14,886 nucleotides of DNA from Bacillota bacterium (GCA_023397245.1 JAEWUH010000240.1:1-14886), one strand, 5' to 3'. Shown: positions 1-6,272, counted from the first letter of the stretch. Translations and numbers: made by a program. Notes: generated from the letters alone by a model not told the origin.

Positions 1-1
1 G

Positions 2-61
2 GAAGCGGCTGTTGCCGTTCCGGCTTCCAAACCGCTTAACGATGCGGGGAAATACCTGTAA
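2..61 (+). CDS. C-terminal tail of an unidentified protein (partial)
   Basis: From base 2 one + strand frame stays open for 19 codons and ends at TAA 59-61. The tail is Ala/Val/Pro-rich and finishes in GKYL. A rho-independent-type hairpin lies 60 bp downstream on the same strand, as expected after a gene end. Too little is present to name a family, and an open frame this short could occur by chance, so this is only a likely gene end. Confidence 0.4.
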   Translation, partial: EAAVAVPASKPLNDAGKYL

Positions 62-119
62 AACAAACGAATGAAAAGGGGCTGATTGTCTCAAGCGGCT
101 CCGAACAGGAATAAACGAA

Positions 120-163
120 CAGCCCGAAAGAACGCTTTTCACGCTCTTTCGGGCTGCTTTTCT
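120..163. terminator. Bidirectional intrinsic terminator between convergent genes
   Basis: An 11-bp perfect stem pairs AGCCCGAAAGA (121-131) with its complement at 145-155, extended by C120-G156. The loop is about 13 nt. The + side is followed by CTTTTCTGTTT, and the - side runs into a T-rich stretch. It sits between the + strand gene ending at 61 and the - strand gene ending at 173, so it probably serves both. Confidence 0.75.
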
Positions 164-172
164 GTTTGCCTG

Positions 173-1705
173 TTACCGTTCTTTCAGCCAGTACTTACGG
201 TCAAGGCTGCGGTACTGCACCGCCTCCGCCACATGACGGGGCCGGATATCTTCGCTGGAATCCAGGTCTGCAATCGTGCGGGAAACCTTCAGCACCCTGT
301 CGTAGGCTCTGGCGGAAAGTCCGAGCTTTTCGAACGCCCGCCGCAGCAGGGTGCGCCCGTCGTCACTCAGCCTGCAGACCTCGTGGAGCATATCCGGGGT
401 TATTCTTGCGTTGCAGGCGACCGGAGTGTTCCGGAAGCGTTCATTCTGTATCATTCGCGCCCTGTTTACGCGCTCCTTTATTTCCGCGGAACTTTCCGCT
501 TTTTCCAGAGAGTCAATTTCATCGAACTCCACGGGCGGTACCTCGATATGTAAATCCAGCCTGTCCAGAAGCGGGCCGGATACCCTTGCCAGATAGCGGG
601 AAACCGCGTTGGCGGAGCAGGTGCAGGGCTTTGACGGATGTCCGAAGAAGCCGCAGGGGCACGGGTTCATGGCGGCAACCAGCATGACCGAGCACGGGTA
701 GGCGATTGTGCCGTTCACGCGCGAGATCGTCACGATGCCGTCCTCAATCGGCTGGCGCAGAACCTCCATTGCGCTGCGTGAAAATTCGGGAAGCTCGTCC
801 AGAAAAAGCACGCCGTTGTGCGCAAGGGAGATTTCCCCCGGGCGGGGAATGCTGCCGCCGCCGGAAAGTCCCGCCGCGGAGATTGTGTGGTGCGGTGAGC
901 GGAACGGCCTTGTCCTGACCAGCGACACATTGGGAGGGATTGCCCCGGCAATGGAATGAATCTTCGTCGTCTGGATGGTTTCCTCAAAGGTCATATCGGG
1001 CAGAATGGAAGGCAGCCTTTTTGCCAGCATGCTTTTCCCGGAGCCGGGCGGGCCGATGAGCAGGACGTTGTGGCCGCCGGCAGCCGCTATCTCCAGAGCG
1101 CGTTTTGCCTCATACTGTCCGCGTACTTCCGAAAAATCGGGCAGGGGCGGCTGGTTTAGCGGGTCCTCGCCGGCCGGCTGTGCCGGCTCCAGCTCCTTTT
1201 GCCCGGTCAGATGCCTGATCAGGGCAGGGAGGTCGCGTACGGGATAGACCGTGATTCCTTCCACCACCGCGCCCTCGGCGGAATTTGCCTCCGGGATAAA
1301 GATCCTTCGGAAGCCCTCTTCCTTCGCTTTTATTACCATGGGCAGGATGCCCTTTACCGGGCGGACCTCACCGGAAAGCGAAAGCTCCCCGATAAACACG
1401 CAGTCGTCCAGCTCCGCGCTCAGCTGTCCGCTCGCCTTAACCAGGGTTACAAGCAGGGGCAGATCGTAAATCGGCCCTTCCTTGCGTTTGTCGGCAGGGG
1501 CGAGGTTTACCGTGATTTTATGTACCGGAAATTCAAACCCGCAGTTTTTCATCGCGGAGCGCACGCGGTCGCGGGCTTCCTTTACGGCTGCATCCGGCAG
1601 GCCGACCACGTCGAACCCGGGTAAACCCACCGAAATATCCGCTTCCACTTCCACAACAAAAGCGTCCATGCCGTAAAGCCCCATGCTGAACAAACGAGAA
1701 ACCAT
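173..1705 (-). CDS. comM: YifB/ComM family Mg-chelatase-like AAA+ ATPase
   Basis: The protein is 510 aa, the usual family length. The N-terminal domain carries the family block GLPGFDVVGLPDAAVKEAR. The ATPase core has Walker A GPPGSGKS (about residues 218-225), Walker B LFLDELPE (about 300-307), a four-Cys loop CPCGFFGHPSKPCTC (about 349-363) and the sensor region GPLLDRLDLHIEV. A Mg_chelatase_C domain ends the protein. In Gram-negative bacteria ComM is a hexameric helicase that promotes branch migration during natural transformation; the role of the Firmicute homologue is less certain. The start at 1705 is preferred over an in-frame ATG at 1738 because GGAGG (complement of 1714-1718) lies 8 nt upstream, and the 1738 start would overlap the probable -10 box. 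It is transcribed alone, divergently from the chemotaxis receptor gene. Confidence 0.95.
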   Translation of the reverse strand: MVSRLFSMGLYGMDAFVVEVEADISVGLPGFDVVGLPDAAVKEARDRVRSAMKNCGFEFPVHKITVNLAPADKRKEGPIYDLPLLVTLVKASGQLSAELDDCVFIGELSLSGEVRPVKGILPMVIKAKEEGFRRIFIPEANSAEGAVVEGITVYPVRDLPALIRHLTGQKELEPAQPAGEDPLNQPPLPDFSEVRGQYEAKRALEIAAAGGHNVLLIGPPGSGKSMLAKRLPSILPDMTFEETIQTTKIHSIAGAIPPNVSLVRTRPFRSPHHTISAAGLSGGGSIPRPGEISLAHNGVLFLDELPEFSRSAMEVLRQPIEDGIVTISRVNGTIAYPCSVMLVAAMNPCPCGFFGHPSKPCTCSANAVSRYLARVSGPLLDRLDLHIEVPPVEFDEIDSLEKAESSAEIKERVNRARMIQNERFRNTPVACNARITPDMLHEVCRLSDDGRTLLRRAFEKLGLSARAYDRVLKVSRTIADLDSSEDIRPRHVAEAVQYRSLDRKYWLKER

Positions 1706-1737
1706 TTTGAATTCCTCCAAAAAATTATCATATGGCA

Positions 1738-1743
1738 ATTATA
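1738..1743 (-). promoter_or_regulatory. Probable -10 box for comM
   Basis: On the - strand, 1743-1738 reads TATAAT. It predicts a transcription start near 1731 and a leader of about 26 nt before the ATG at 1705. No convincing -35 hexamer is visible 16-18 nt upstream, so activity is uncertain. Confidence 0.35.
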
Positions 1744-1794
1744 CTCCAAATAAGTCGATAATTCTTCACCTGCCTAAAATTTTTTAATTATTAG

Positions 1795-1821
1795 TACAAA
1801 TTAGTACAAGTTTTACGATAT
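1795..1821 (+). promoter_or_regulatory. Possible sigma-28 (SigD)-type promoter for the chemotaxis receptor
   Basis: TACA (1795-1798), 15 nt, then TACGATAT (1814-1821) matches the Bacillus SigD consensus TAAA-N15-GCCGATAT at 3/4 and 6/8 positions. It lies about 65 nt upstream of a chemotaxis receptor gene, a typical SigD target. The -35 part falls in a tandem repeat of TTAGTACAA (1791-1799 and 1801-1809). No good sigma-A promoter is visible in this gap, but the match is imperfect. Confidence 0.35.
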
Positions 1822-1887
1822 ATATCATATAGCACTGGCGGAAATAACAGGTTGAAGCGCGAACATTATAAAAACAGGAGGAAAAAA

Positions 1888-3618
1888 ATGATTAGAAACT
1901 TAAAAGTATCTAAAAAACTATGGCTTATCGTAATTCCAGCAATACTCGCACTGGTTTTGTTACTCGTTTTCTTTATCTACCGCTCGGACAATATCAGCAG
2001 TGAATCCAAAAAAGCGCTGTATGATGAAACTTTTGTCAGTACGGCAGACATATTGAATGGGGACAGAGATATGTATCAGGCCGCCATTGCGGAAAAAGAG
2101 CTCTATCTCAGCGGCAAGGACTTGGCTGCCGATCAGAAGAAGGTGCTGGTTGATACATACAAGGAGAATGTGCAGCAGGCACAGGACCGCATTACAGAAG
2201 CTCTTAACAATGTGAAAGGGAACAAACAGCTCTACAGCAATTTCCCTCATCCCACAGCCAAACTGACTCTGGAGCAGCTCGGCGGAGAGTTTCAAACGGA
2301 GTTTAAAGCGTGGCAGGACGCGTATAATCCGGAATCCGGAGCCGGAGATATGAACGCAAAGCAGAAAAAATTCGATATCGCGCGGGAAAAAATCAACCTG
2401 ATGACAGAATTACTGGAAAAGTACGCAAACACAAGGTCGGCTGAAATTCAAAACCAGGTCCGCAGCAGTATTTTACTGTCTGTAATCATTATTTCTCTTA
2501 TCATTATCTTCCTGTTTACCCTGTCTGCGCTGATCGTACGTTATCTGAAAAAGAATATCGAATATATTACCGGTATCAGCAAGCGGATTGCGCAGGGAGA
2601 ACTGTCCATTCAGGTGGATGAAGCAAAAATAACACGGGATGAAATCGGACAGCTGTGCGGCGCAACCGGGCAGATCCTGACGCAGCTGAACGCGTATGTT
2701 TCTTACATCAATGAAATTACACAGGTACTGGATACCATGGCGGACGGTGATATGCGCGTTGTGCTGCATTACGACTACAACGGAGAATTTGCCGCAATTA
2801 AGAACGCTTTGCTGCGGATATCGGCGTCAATGAACAAGACGCTGTCCGCAATCGCCGTTTCTTCCCAGCAGGTGGATTCCGGCGCAAAGCAGGTGTCCAA
2901 CAGCGCCCAGATGCTCGCGCAGGGGGCCGCGGAACAGGCGAGCACCATGGAGGAGCTTTCCGCATCGATAACGGATGTATCGGAAAAAGTGCGCAACAAC
3001 GCCGCAGGCGTCAGACAGGCGGCCGGATATGTCAGTGAGACGGTTTCCGGGGTGGAAGAAAGCAACGAACATATGAAGCAGATGCTGACTTCTATGAATG
3101 ATATTGACCAATCCTCCAGCGAAATCGGCAAAATTATCAAGGTGATTAACGATATCGCGTTCCAGACCAATATTCTTGCCCTCAACGCTGCGGTGGAAGC
3201 TGCCCGCGCGGGTGCTGCCGGCAAAGGATTTGCCGTTGTGGCGGATGAGGTACGCAATCTTGCTACCAAGTCTGCCGACGCGGCGAAACAGACGACGGCG
3301 CTGATTGAGGGCTCGATCCGGGCGGTTTCGGAAGGAACGAAGATTGCGGGGAGTACGGCAAAAGCGCTTGAAAACGTCTCCGCAAAGACGGTGCAGATCA
3401 AGGAGATTATCGGGCAGATTGACGAAGCTTCGTCCGCACAGGCGCTGGCGATTTCGCAGATTACGCAGGGTTTTGACCAGATATCCTCCGTCATACAGAC
3501 GAATTCGGCTACCGCGGAGGAAAGCGCCGCCGCCAGCGAGGAGCTGTCCGGCCAGTCCGCTCTGCTCCATGAGGAGGTTCAAAGGTTTAAGCTCGACACA
3601 AATGCCGGAGGCATTTAA
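1888..3618 (+). CDS. Methyl-accepting chemotaxis protein (transmembrane receptor)
   Basis: A 576-aa receptor that senses an external signal and controls CheA/CheW kinase activity. A short cytoplasmic N-terminus precedes TM1 (about residues 10-31). A mostly helical extracellular domain of about 160 aa (four-helix-bundle type) follows, then TM2 (about 194-218, rich in Ile/Leu), a HAMP domain (about 219-273) and a second HAMP-like stretch. The signalling domain has the conserved hairpin tip IIKVINDIAFQTNILALNAA and AARAGAAGKGFAVVADEVR. Glu/Gln pairs in the flanking helices are likely methylation sites. There is no C-terminal pentapeptide tether for CheR/CheB. The ligand cannot be read from the sequence. 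The ATG at 1888 is chosen over an upstream TTG at 1852 because AGGAGG (1876-1881) is 6 nt before it. The gene is monocistronic and closed by a terminator at 3634; no other chemotaxis genes lie nearby. Confidence 0.95.
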   Translation: MIRNLKVSKKLWLIVIPAILALVLLLVFFIYRSDNISSESKKALYDETFVSTADILNGDRDMYQAAIAEKELYLSGKDLAADQKKVLVDTYKENVQQAQDRITEALNNVKGNKQLYSNFPHPTAKLTLEQLGGEFQTEFKAWQDAYNPESGAGDMNAKQKKFDIAREKINLMTELLEKYANTRSAEIQNQVRSSILLSVIIISLIIIFLFTLSALIVRYLKKNIEYITGISKRIAQGELSIQVDEAKITRDEIGQLCGATGQILTQLNAYVSYINEITQVLDTMADGDMRVVLHYDYNGEFAAIKNALLRISASMNKTLSAIAVSSQQVDSGAKQVSNSAQMLAQGAAEQASTMEELSASITDVSEKVRNNAAGVRQAAGYVSETVSGVEESNEHMKQMLTSMNDIDQSSSEIGKIIKVINDIAFQTNILALNAAVEAARAGAAGKGFAVVADEVRNLATKSADAAKQTTALIEGSIRAVSEGTKIAGSTAKALENVSAKTVQIKEIIGQIDEASSAQALAISQITQGFDQISSVIQTNSATAEESAAASEELSGQSALLHEEVQRFKLDTNAGGI

Positions 3619-3633
3619 TCAGATATTGAATCG

Positions 3634-3669
3634 AAGAACTGCTACGGCTTTTGCTGCGGCAGTTCTTTT
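3634..3669 (+). terminator. Intrinsic terminator after the chemotaxis receptor gene
   Basis: AAGAACTGC (3634-3642) pairs with GCAGTTCTT (3659-3667) and runs into TTTTG. It begins 16 nt after the receptor stop codon. Confidence 0.75.
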
Positions 3670-3753
3670 GTATCATCTACAGTACTAAAAATTCCCATAC
3701 AAAAATTAAAGGTAAAATCTGAGAAAAAGGTTATGGTTATTTTTGTAACGGTA

Positions 3754-3762
3754 TGATATAAT
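3754..3762 (+). promoter_or_regulatory. Distal extended -10 promoter for sigH
   Basis: TGATATAAT is a perfect extended -10 element (TGnTATAAT), with a predicted start near 3769. There is no good -35 at 17 nt, which extended -10 promoters can tolerate. It would give a leader of about 210 nt before the sigH start. Confidence 0.5.
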
Positions 3763-3908
3763 AAACTGTAAAATGTTTTAAACCGTCATAATTCCTCCGG
3801 AAATTTATATGCCGGTGAACAGACCGTTGAATTTTATCTTTGAAATGATTTGTTTTCTATAAATATAACCAATTATACAAATATTAGGTTATAATAGAAA
3901 AATATTTG

Positions 3909-3937
3909 TTGACTTAATAGAGACAATGAGTTATGAT
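3909..3937 (+). promoter_or_regulatory. Proximal sigma-A promoter for sigH
   Basis: TTGACT (3909-3914), a 17-bp spacer and TATGAT (3932-3937) form a near-consensus sigma-A promoter. An overlapping extended -10 TGATATAAA begins at 3934. The predicted start near 3944 leaves a short leader, which argues against the TTG at 3951 as the sigH start. Confidence 0.7.
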
Positions 3938-3977
3938 ATAAAAAGAATCATTGATTAATGTCCATGGGGTGTTGGGT

Positions 3978-4562
3978 TTGGCTGACGACAGGATAGAAAG
4001 TTTTACCGATGCCCAGCTTGCCGGACTGGTGAAAAGCAGTGATTCAAATGCTTTTGTTGAACTTGCCGCGCGATATCTTTCGCTCGTTAAAATAAAGGCG
4101 GCCCGTTACCGCAGCGCTATGCTGGAAGCGGATGACTTGTGCCAGGAGGGCCTGATGGGCCTTTTAAATGCGGCCCGGTCTTACGACCCCGCAAGCGGAA
4201 CCAGCTTTCGCACCTATGCGGGTGTGTGCATCAACAACCGTATGATTATGGCTTGCCGTACCGCCGCAAGTCAGAAGAACCTGCCGCTGAAAAATTTTGT
4301 TTCTCTCAGCGAGGACGATTCCGCAATCGGTATGCAGGACAGTACCGCAAATCCCGAAACGGTGTTCATCGACAGTGAAGATCTAAAACTGTTCCGTCAG
4401 TATCTGGAAAAGGCGCTTTCTCCGCTGGAGCAGCGTGTTCTGATGCTTTATTTGGGCGGAAGCAGCTACAGCGAAATCGCCGCAAAGCTTGGTATTACCT
4501 CAAAGGCTGCCGACAATGCCTTGCAGCGCGTCCGTCTTAAGCTAAAAAAATTGTTTAAATAG
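3978..4562 (+). CDS. sigH: RNA polymerase sigma factor, SigH (sigma-30) type
   Basis: A 194-aa sigma-70-family protein. Region 2 contains the core-binding segment DDLCQEGLMGLL (about residues 52-63) and the -10-recognition helix region around TSFRTYAGVCINNRMIMACRTA. Region 4 holds a helix-turn-helix, SYSEIAAKLGITSKAADNAL, near the C-terminus. The block CINNRMIMACRTAASQKNLPLKNFVSL aligns closely with Bacillus SigH (recalled, not searched). SigH directs early sporulation and transition-phase genes in spore formers. TTG 3978 is preferred as start because GGGGTG (3966-3971) lies 6 nt before it; a TTG at 3951 also opens the frame but has no ribosome site. Unlike Bacillus there is no secE/nusG neighbourhood. 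There is no clear terminator after the stop, so transcripts may run into the RNA and zinc-ribbon gene. A related ECF-like assignment is possible but less likely. Confidence 0.85.
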   Translation: MADDRIESFTDAQLAGLVKSSDSNAFVELAARYLSLVKIKAARYRSAMLEADDLCQEGLMGLLNAARSYDPASGTSFRTYAGVCINNRMIMACRTAASQKNLPLKNFVSLSEDDSAIGMQDSTANPETVFIDSEDLKLFRQYLEKALSPLEQRVLMLYLGGSSYSEIAAKLGITSKAADNALQRVRLKLKKLFK

Positions 4563-4584
4563 GATTCCAATCCGAAAGATTTTA

Positions 4585-4593
4585 TGATATAAA
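4585..4593 (+). promoter_or_regulatory. Extended -10 promoter for the tRNA-like RNA and zinc-ribbon gene
   Basis: TGATATAAA (4585-4593) fits TGnTATAAT at all but the last base and predicts a start at about 4600, the first base of the tRNA-like fold. The -35 position (4565-4570) is weak and lies inside the near-palindrome GGATT-CC-AATCC (4562-4573), which could be an operator. Confidence 0.5.
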
Positions 4594-4599
4594 TTAATA

Positions 4600-4663
4600 T
4601 GCCCTGGTAGCTTAAGTAGAGCGTTGGTAATCAAAGGCGGCGGTGCAAATCCGTCTATGGGCA
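4600..4663 (+). ncRNA. tRNA-like structured leader RNA (candidate)
   Basis: The 64 nt align to a tRNA in order. The acceptor stem TGCCC (4600-4604) pairs with GGGCA (4659-4663). TA at 4608-4609 matches tRNA positions 8-9. The D stem GCTT (4610-4613) pairs with GAGC (4619-4622) around a shortened loop AAGTA. An anticodon-arm remnant TTG...CAA (4624-4626 with 4632-4634) has only about 5 loop bases. The T stem GGCGG (4639-4643) pairs with CCGTC (4651-4655) around a 7-nt loop TGCAAAT. Two to three inner acceptor pairs are mismatched, no CCA follows, and about 9 nt are missing relative to a normal tRNA. It cannot be a working elongator tRNA. It may be a tRNA-mimicking regulatory leader, a free small RNA or a decayed tRNA gene. 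Confidence 0.45.
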
Positions 4664-4696
4664 AATATCTTTAATCCATAAAGCGAGGTAAATCAA

Positions 4697-4972
4697 ATGT
4701 ACGAAGACAAGACTCTCATCTGCAAGGAATGTGGCGCTGAATTTGTTTTCACCGCCGGCGAGCAGGAATTTTATGCTTCTAAGGGTTTCGTAAATGAGCC
4801 CCAGAGATGCAAAGCCTGCCGTGACGCCCGTAAGAATGCCGCTAAGCCGGAGCGCGAAATGTACACTGCTATCTGCGCAAGCTGCGGTAAAGAAGCAAAG
4901 GTCCCCTTTAAGCCCCGTGAAGACCGTCCTGTATATTGCAGCGAGTGCTTTGCAAAGATGAGGGAAGAATAA
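4697..4972 (+). CDS. Small protein with two zinc ribbons
   Basis: A 91-aa cytosolic protein with eight Cys in four CxxC knuckles. The first ribbon is C9-x2-C12 with C38-x2-C41 and includes the block EFVFTAGEQEFY typical of the 'probable zinc-ribbon' family (zf-trcl, recalled). The second is C60-x2-C63 and C81-x2-C84, a CxxC-x17-CxxC arrangement with the signature RPVYCSECF. The middle linker is basic (about residues 42-53). Each ribbon should bind one Zn. Such proteins are common in Clostridia but have no established function; nucleic-acid binding is plausible only from fold and charge. The start has GAGGT (4685-4689) 7 nt upstream. The gene lies directly behind the tRNA-like RNA and is closed by a strong terminator at 4998, so RNA and protein probably share a transcript. 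Confidence 0.85.
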   Translation: MYEDKTLICKECGAEFVFTAGEQEFYASKGFVNEPQRCKACRDARKNAAKPEREMYTAICASCGKEAKVPFKPREDRPVYCSECFAKMREE

Positions 4973-4997
4973 GCATAGATTCCTTATTCATGACCAG

Positions 4998-5027
4998 AAT
5001 GCCCCGGATTTTATCCGGGGCATTTTT
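4998..5027 (+). terminator. Strong intrinsic terminator after the zinc-ribbon gene
   Basis: The 12-bp perfect stem AATGCCCCGGAT (4998-5009) and its complement (5013-5024) enclose a 3-nt loop and end in a T run (5023-5027). Confidence 0.9.
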
Positions 5028-5055
5028 ATATGTATTTTGAATCGCAAGAAAGGTG

Positions 5056-5084
5056 TTGCAAACTAGAAAAGAGGGTATTATAAT
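5056..5084 (+). promoter_or_regulatory. Sigma-A promoter for the DUF1858 gene
   Basis: TTGCAA (5056-5061), a 17-bp spacer and a perfect TATAAT (5079-5084) predict a start near 5091 and a leader of about 130 nt. The leader holds a 12-bp perfect palindrome CCGTTTAAACGG (5117-5128). No known riboswitch was recognised in it. Confidence 0.8.
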
Positions 5085-5221
5085 TAAGGTGTAAAAATAT
5101 AGGATTATACTAATTTCCGTTTAAACGGGCTTTCATAAAAATTCCTTGGCCGTTAAGGCGATGGAAGACGGGCAATGCTTTGTGAATGGAAGTAGTATCT
5201 GAAAGCTGGAGGTTAAAAACA

Positions 5222-5428
5222 ATGGCTGAAATTACAAAAGACACTGTGATAGGCGATATTCTTGATATCGATAAAACAACGGCCCCGTTCTTTTTTGAAA
5301 TGGGGATGCACTGCCTTGGCTGTCCCGCTTCCCGCGGCGAAACACTGGAGCAGGCCTGCATGGTTCACGGCGTGAGCGTGGACGAGATGGTGAAAAAGCT
5401 GAACGCCCATTTGGTTTCCAAAGCATAA
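5222..5428 (+). CDS. DUF1858 redox-disulfide domain protein
   Basis: A 68-aa cytosolic protein made of one DUF1858 domain (hybrid-cluster-protein-associated redox disulfide family, recalled). It starts with the typical block TKDTVIGDILDI, followed by a Cys pair in MHCLGCP (C31, C34), a third Cys in ETLEQACMVHGV (C46), and a C-terminal helix with LN. The CxxC pair probably forms a redox-active disulfide or binds a metal or cluster; the partner is unknown and no hybrid-cluster protein gene is in the window. The ATG at 5222 is chosen over an upstream ATG at 5186 because GGAGG (5208-5212) sits 9 nt before it. It has its own promoter and a hairpin 45 bp after the stop, so it appears monocistronic. 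Confidence 0.85.
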   Translation: MAEITKDTVIGDILDIDKTTAPFFFEMGMHCLGCPASRGETLEQACMVHGVSVDEMVKKLNAHLVSKA

Positions 5429-5472
5429 GGTTCGGTTTTTTAAAATCACTGCAGCCGGCAATTCATGCAAAT

Positions 5473-5506
5473 ACAGCCGCCCGACAATTCATTGCCGGGC
5501 GGCTGT
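5473..5506 (+). terminator. Long hairpin after the DUF1858 gene, probable terminator
   Basis: ACAGCCGCCCG (5473-5483) pairs with CGGGCGGCTGT (5496-5506). CAAT/ATTG extends the stem inward after one A-C mismatch. It is very stable but is followed by GTTAAG rather than a T run, so termination may be partial and could allow read-through to trmK. An upstream segment can pair with part of the stem instead (see findings). Confidence 0.55.
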
Positions 5507-5576
5507 TAAGTATGAGCCGAAAAATTGTCCGGGTGGCTGCCTGCGGTTAAAAATACTTCGGTATGAGGTGCGGAAA

Positions 5577-6269
5577 TTGAGTTTACCATTGTTTACGCTG
5601 GGCGGAAGGCTGCAGCTTTGCGCCTCCATGGTGCGTCCGGGCGCCGCGCTTGCGGATATCGGCACGGACCACGCCTATCTGCCGATCTGGCTTGCCAAAA
5701 AGGGGCTTATTTCCCGCGCAGTCGGGGCGGATATCCGGCCGGGGCCCCTGCAGAAGGCACAGGACAATATTCTACGCTATCATGTGCAGAATACGGTTTC
5801 CGCACGCCTTTCCGACGGCCTTCATGCCGTTTCCCCTTCGGATGCGGACGACATCGTGATCGCCGGAATGGGCGGGGAAATGATCATCCGAATTATTCGG
5901 GAAGCGCCTTGGCTCAAAGACGCGCAAAAACAGCTGATTCTCCAGCCCATGACGTCGGCGGAACCGCTGCGGCTGTTCCTCGCGGAGCAAAACTTTGAAG
6001 TGCTGCGGGAAGAAGCGGCAGAGGAGGACGGCCGCGTCTATACGGTCATGCTTGTGCGGTACAGTACAGAGAAAGTCTGCGTGGATGCGCTTTACCCGCA
6101 TATCGGCAAGCTGAAAGCGGACACGCAGGCCGCGGAAGATTACGTTCGCCGCAGGATCACGAATCTGGAAAAGCGGCGCAAAGGGCTGGTGCTTACCGGC
6201 AGGCAGGAAGAAGCCGCCGCGCTCGGCGGCCTTACAGACAGGCTGAAAGCAATGACGGAAAGGAAATAA
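5577..6269 (+). CDS. trmK: tRNA (adenine(22)-N1)-methyltransferase TrmK
   Basis: A 230-aa Rossmann-fold methyltransferase that transfers a methyl group from SAM to N1 of A22 in the tRNA D arm. Family motifs are present: ADIGTDHAYLP (SAM motif I, about residues 26-36), VGADIRPGPLQKA (motif II acidic residue, about 49-61), DIVIAGMGGEMI (catalytic motif, about 92-103) and LILQPM (about 120-125). The C-terminus is helical and charged, as in Bacillus YqfN. Start choice: TTG 5577 has GAGGTG (5565-5570) 6 nt upstream; GTG 5568 lies within that site and would add three residues. A small UUCG hairpin (5553-5564) directly precedes the ribosome site. The Nif3-family gene follows after 3 nt, a conserved Firmicute pairing; the rpoD gene often upstream is absent here. 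Confidence 0.92.
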   Translation: MSLPLFTLGGRLQLCASMVRPGAALADIGTDHAYLPIWLAKKGLISRAVGADIRPGPLQKAQDNILRYHVQNTVSARLSDGLHAVSPSDADDIVIAGMGGEMIIRIIREAPWLKDAQKQLILQPMTSAEPLRLFLAEQNFEVLREEAAEEDGRVYTVMLVRYSTEKVCVDALYPHIGKLKADTQAAEDYVRRRITNLEKRRKGLVLTGRQEEAAALGGLTDRLKAMTERK

Positions 6270-6272
6270 TCA

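Larger units (their letters stand above)
3670..3977 (+). promoter_or_regulatory. AT-rich non-coding regulatory stretch upstream of sigH
   Basis: About 300 bp with no credible gene. It holds a distal extended -10 promoter (3754-3762), an isolated TATAAT (3890-3895) with a poor -35, and a proximal promoter (3909-3937). The leader made from the distal promoter contains ATTCCTCCGG (3791-3800), whose CCTCC is complementary to a Shine-Dalgarno core, and a small hairpin CGGT...ACCG near 3813-3826. A 17-codon ORF at 3809 has no ribosome-binding site and is not called. I found no clear Spo0A box. Confidence 0.5.

Noticed and set aside
166..687. Long + strand ORFs opposite comM
   Set aside because: The - strand frame is unmistakably the YifB/ComM ATPase. 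The + strand products are low-complexity shadows.
173..1705. comM as evidence of a competence locus
   Set aside because: YifB/ComM is widespread in bacteria without known transformation, and no com genes are adjacent.
2775..3494. Long antisense ORF (239 codons) opposite the chemotaxis receptor gene
   Set aside because: It is a shadow of the biased codon use and helical repeats of the receptor gene. The product looks like no family and has no ribosome site.
3809..3862. 17-codon ORF upstream of sigH
   Set aside because: No ribosome-binding site precedes it; the nearby CCTCC is the complement of one.
4641..4653. Cobalamin-riboswitch-like string CGGTGCAAATCCG
   Set aside because: The B12-box context downstream (GCCACTG) and the long upstream domain are absent, and the neighbouring gene has no link to cobalamin. 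The string is explained by the T-arm fold.
4600..4663. Conventional tRNA gene
   Set aside because: The segment is only 64 nt. The anticodon arm has about 3 pairs and a 5-nt loop, inner acceptor pairs are mismatched, and no CCA follows. It is reported as tRNA-like only.
5161..5202. 13-codon ORF in the DUF1858 leader
   Set aside because: It has only AAGG very close to the ATG, without proper Shine-Dalgarno spacing, and no notable codon pattern, so translation is not supported.
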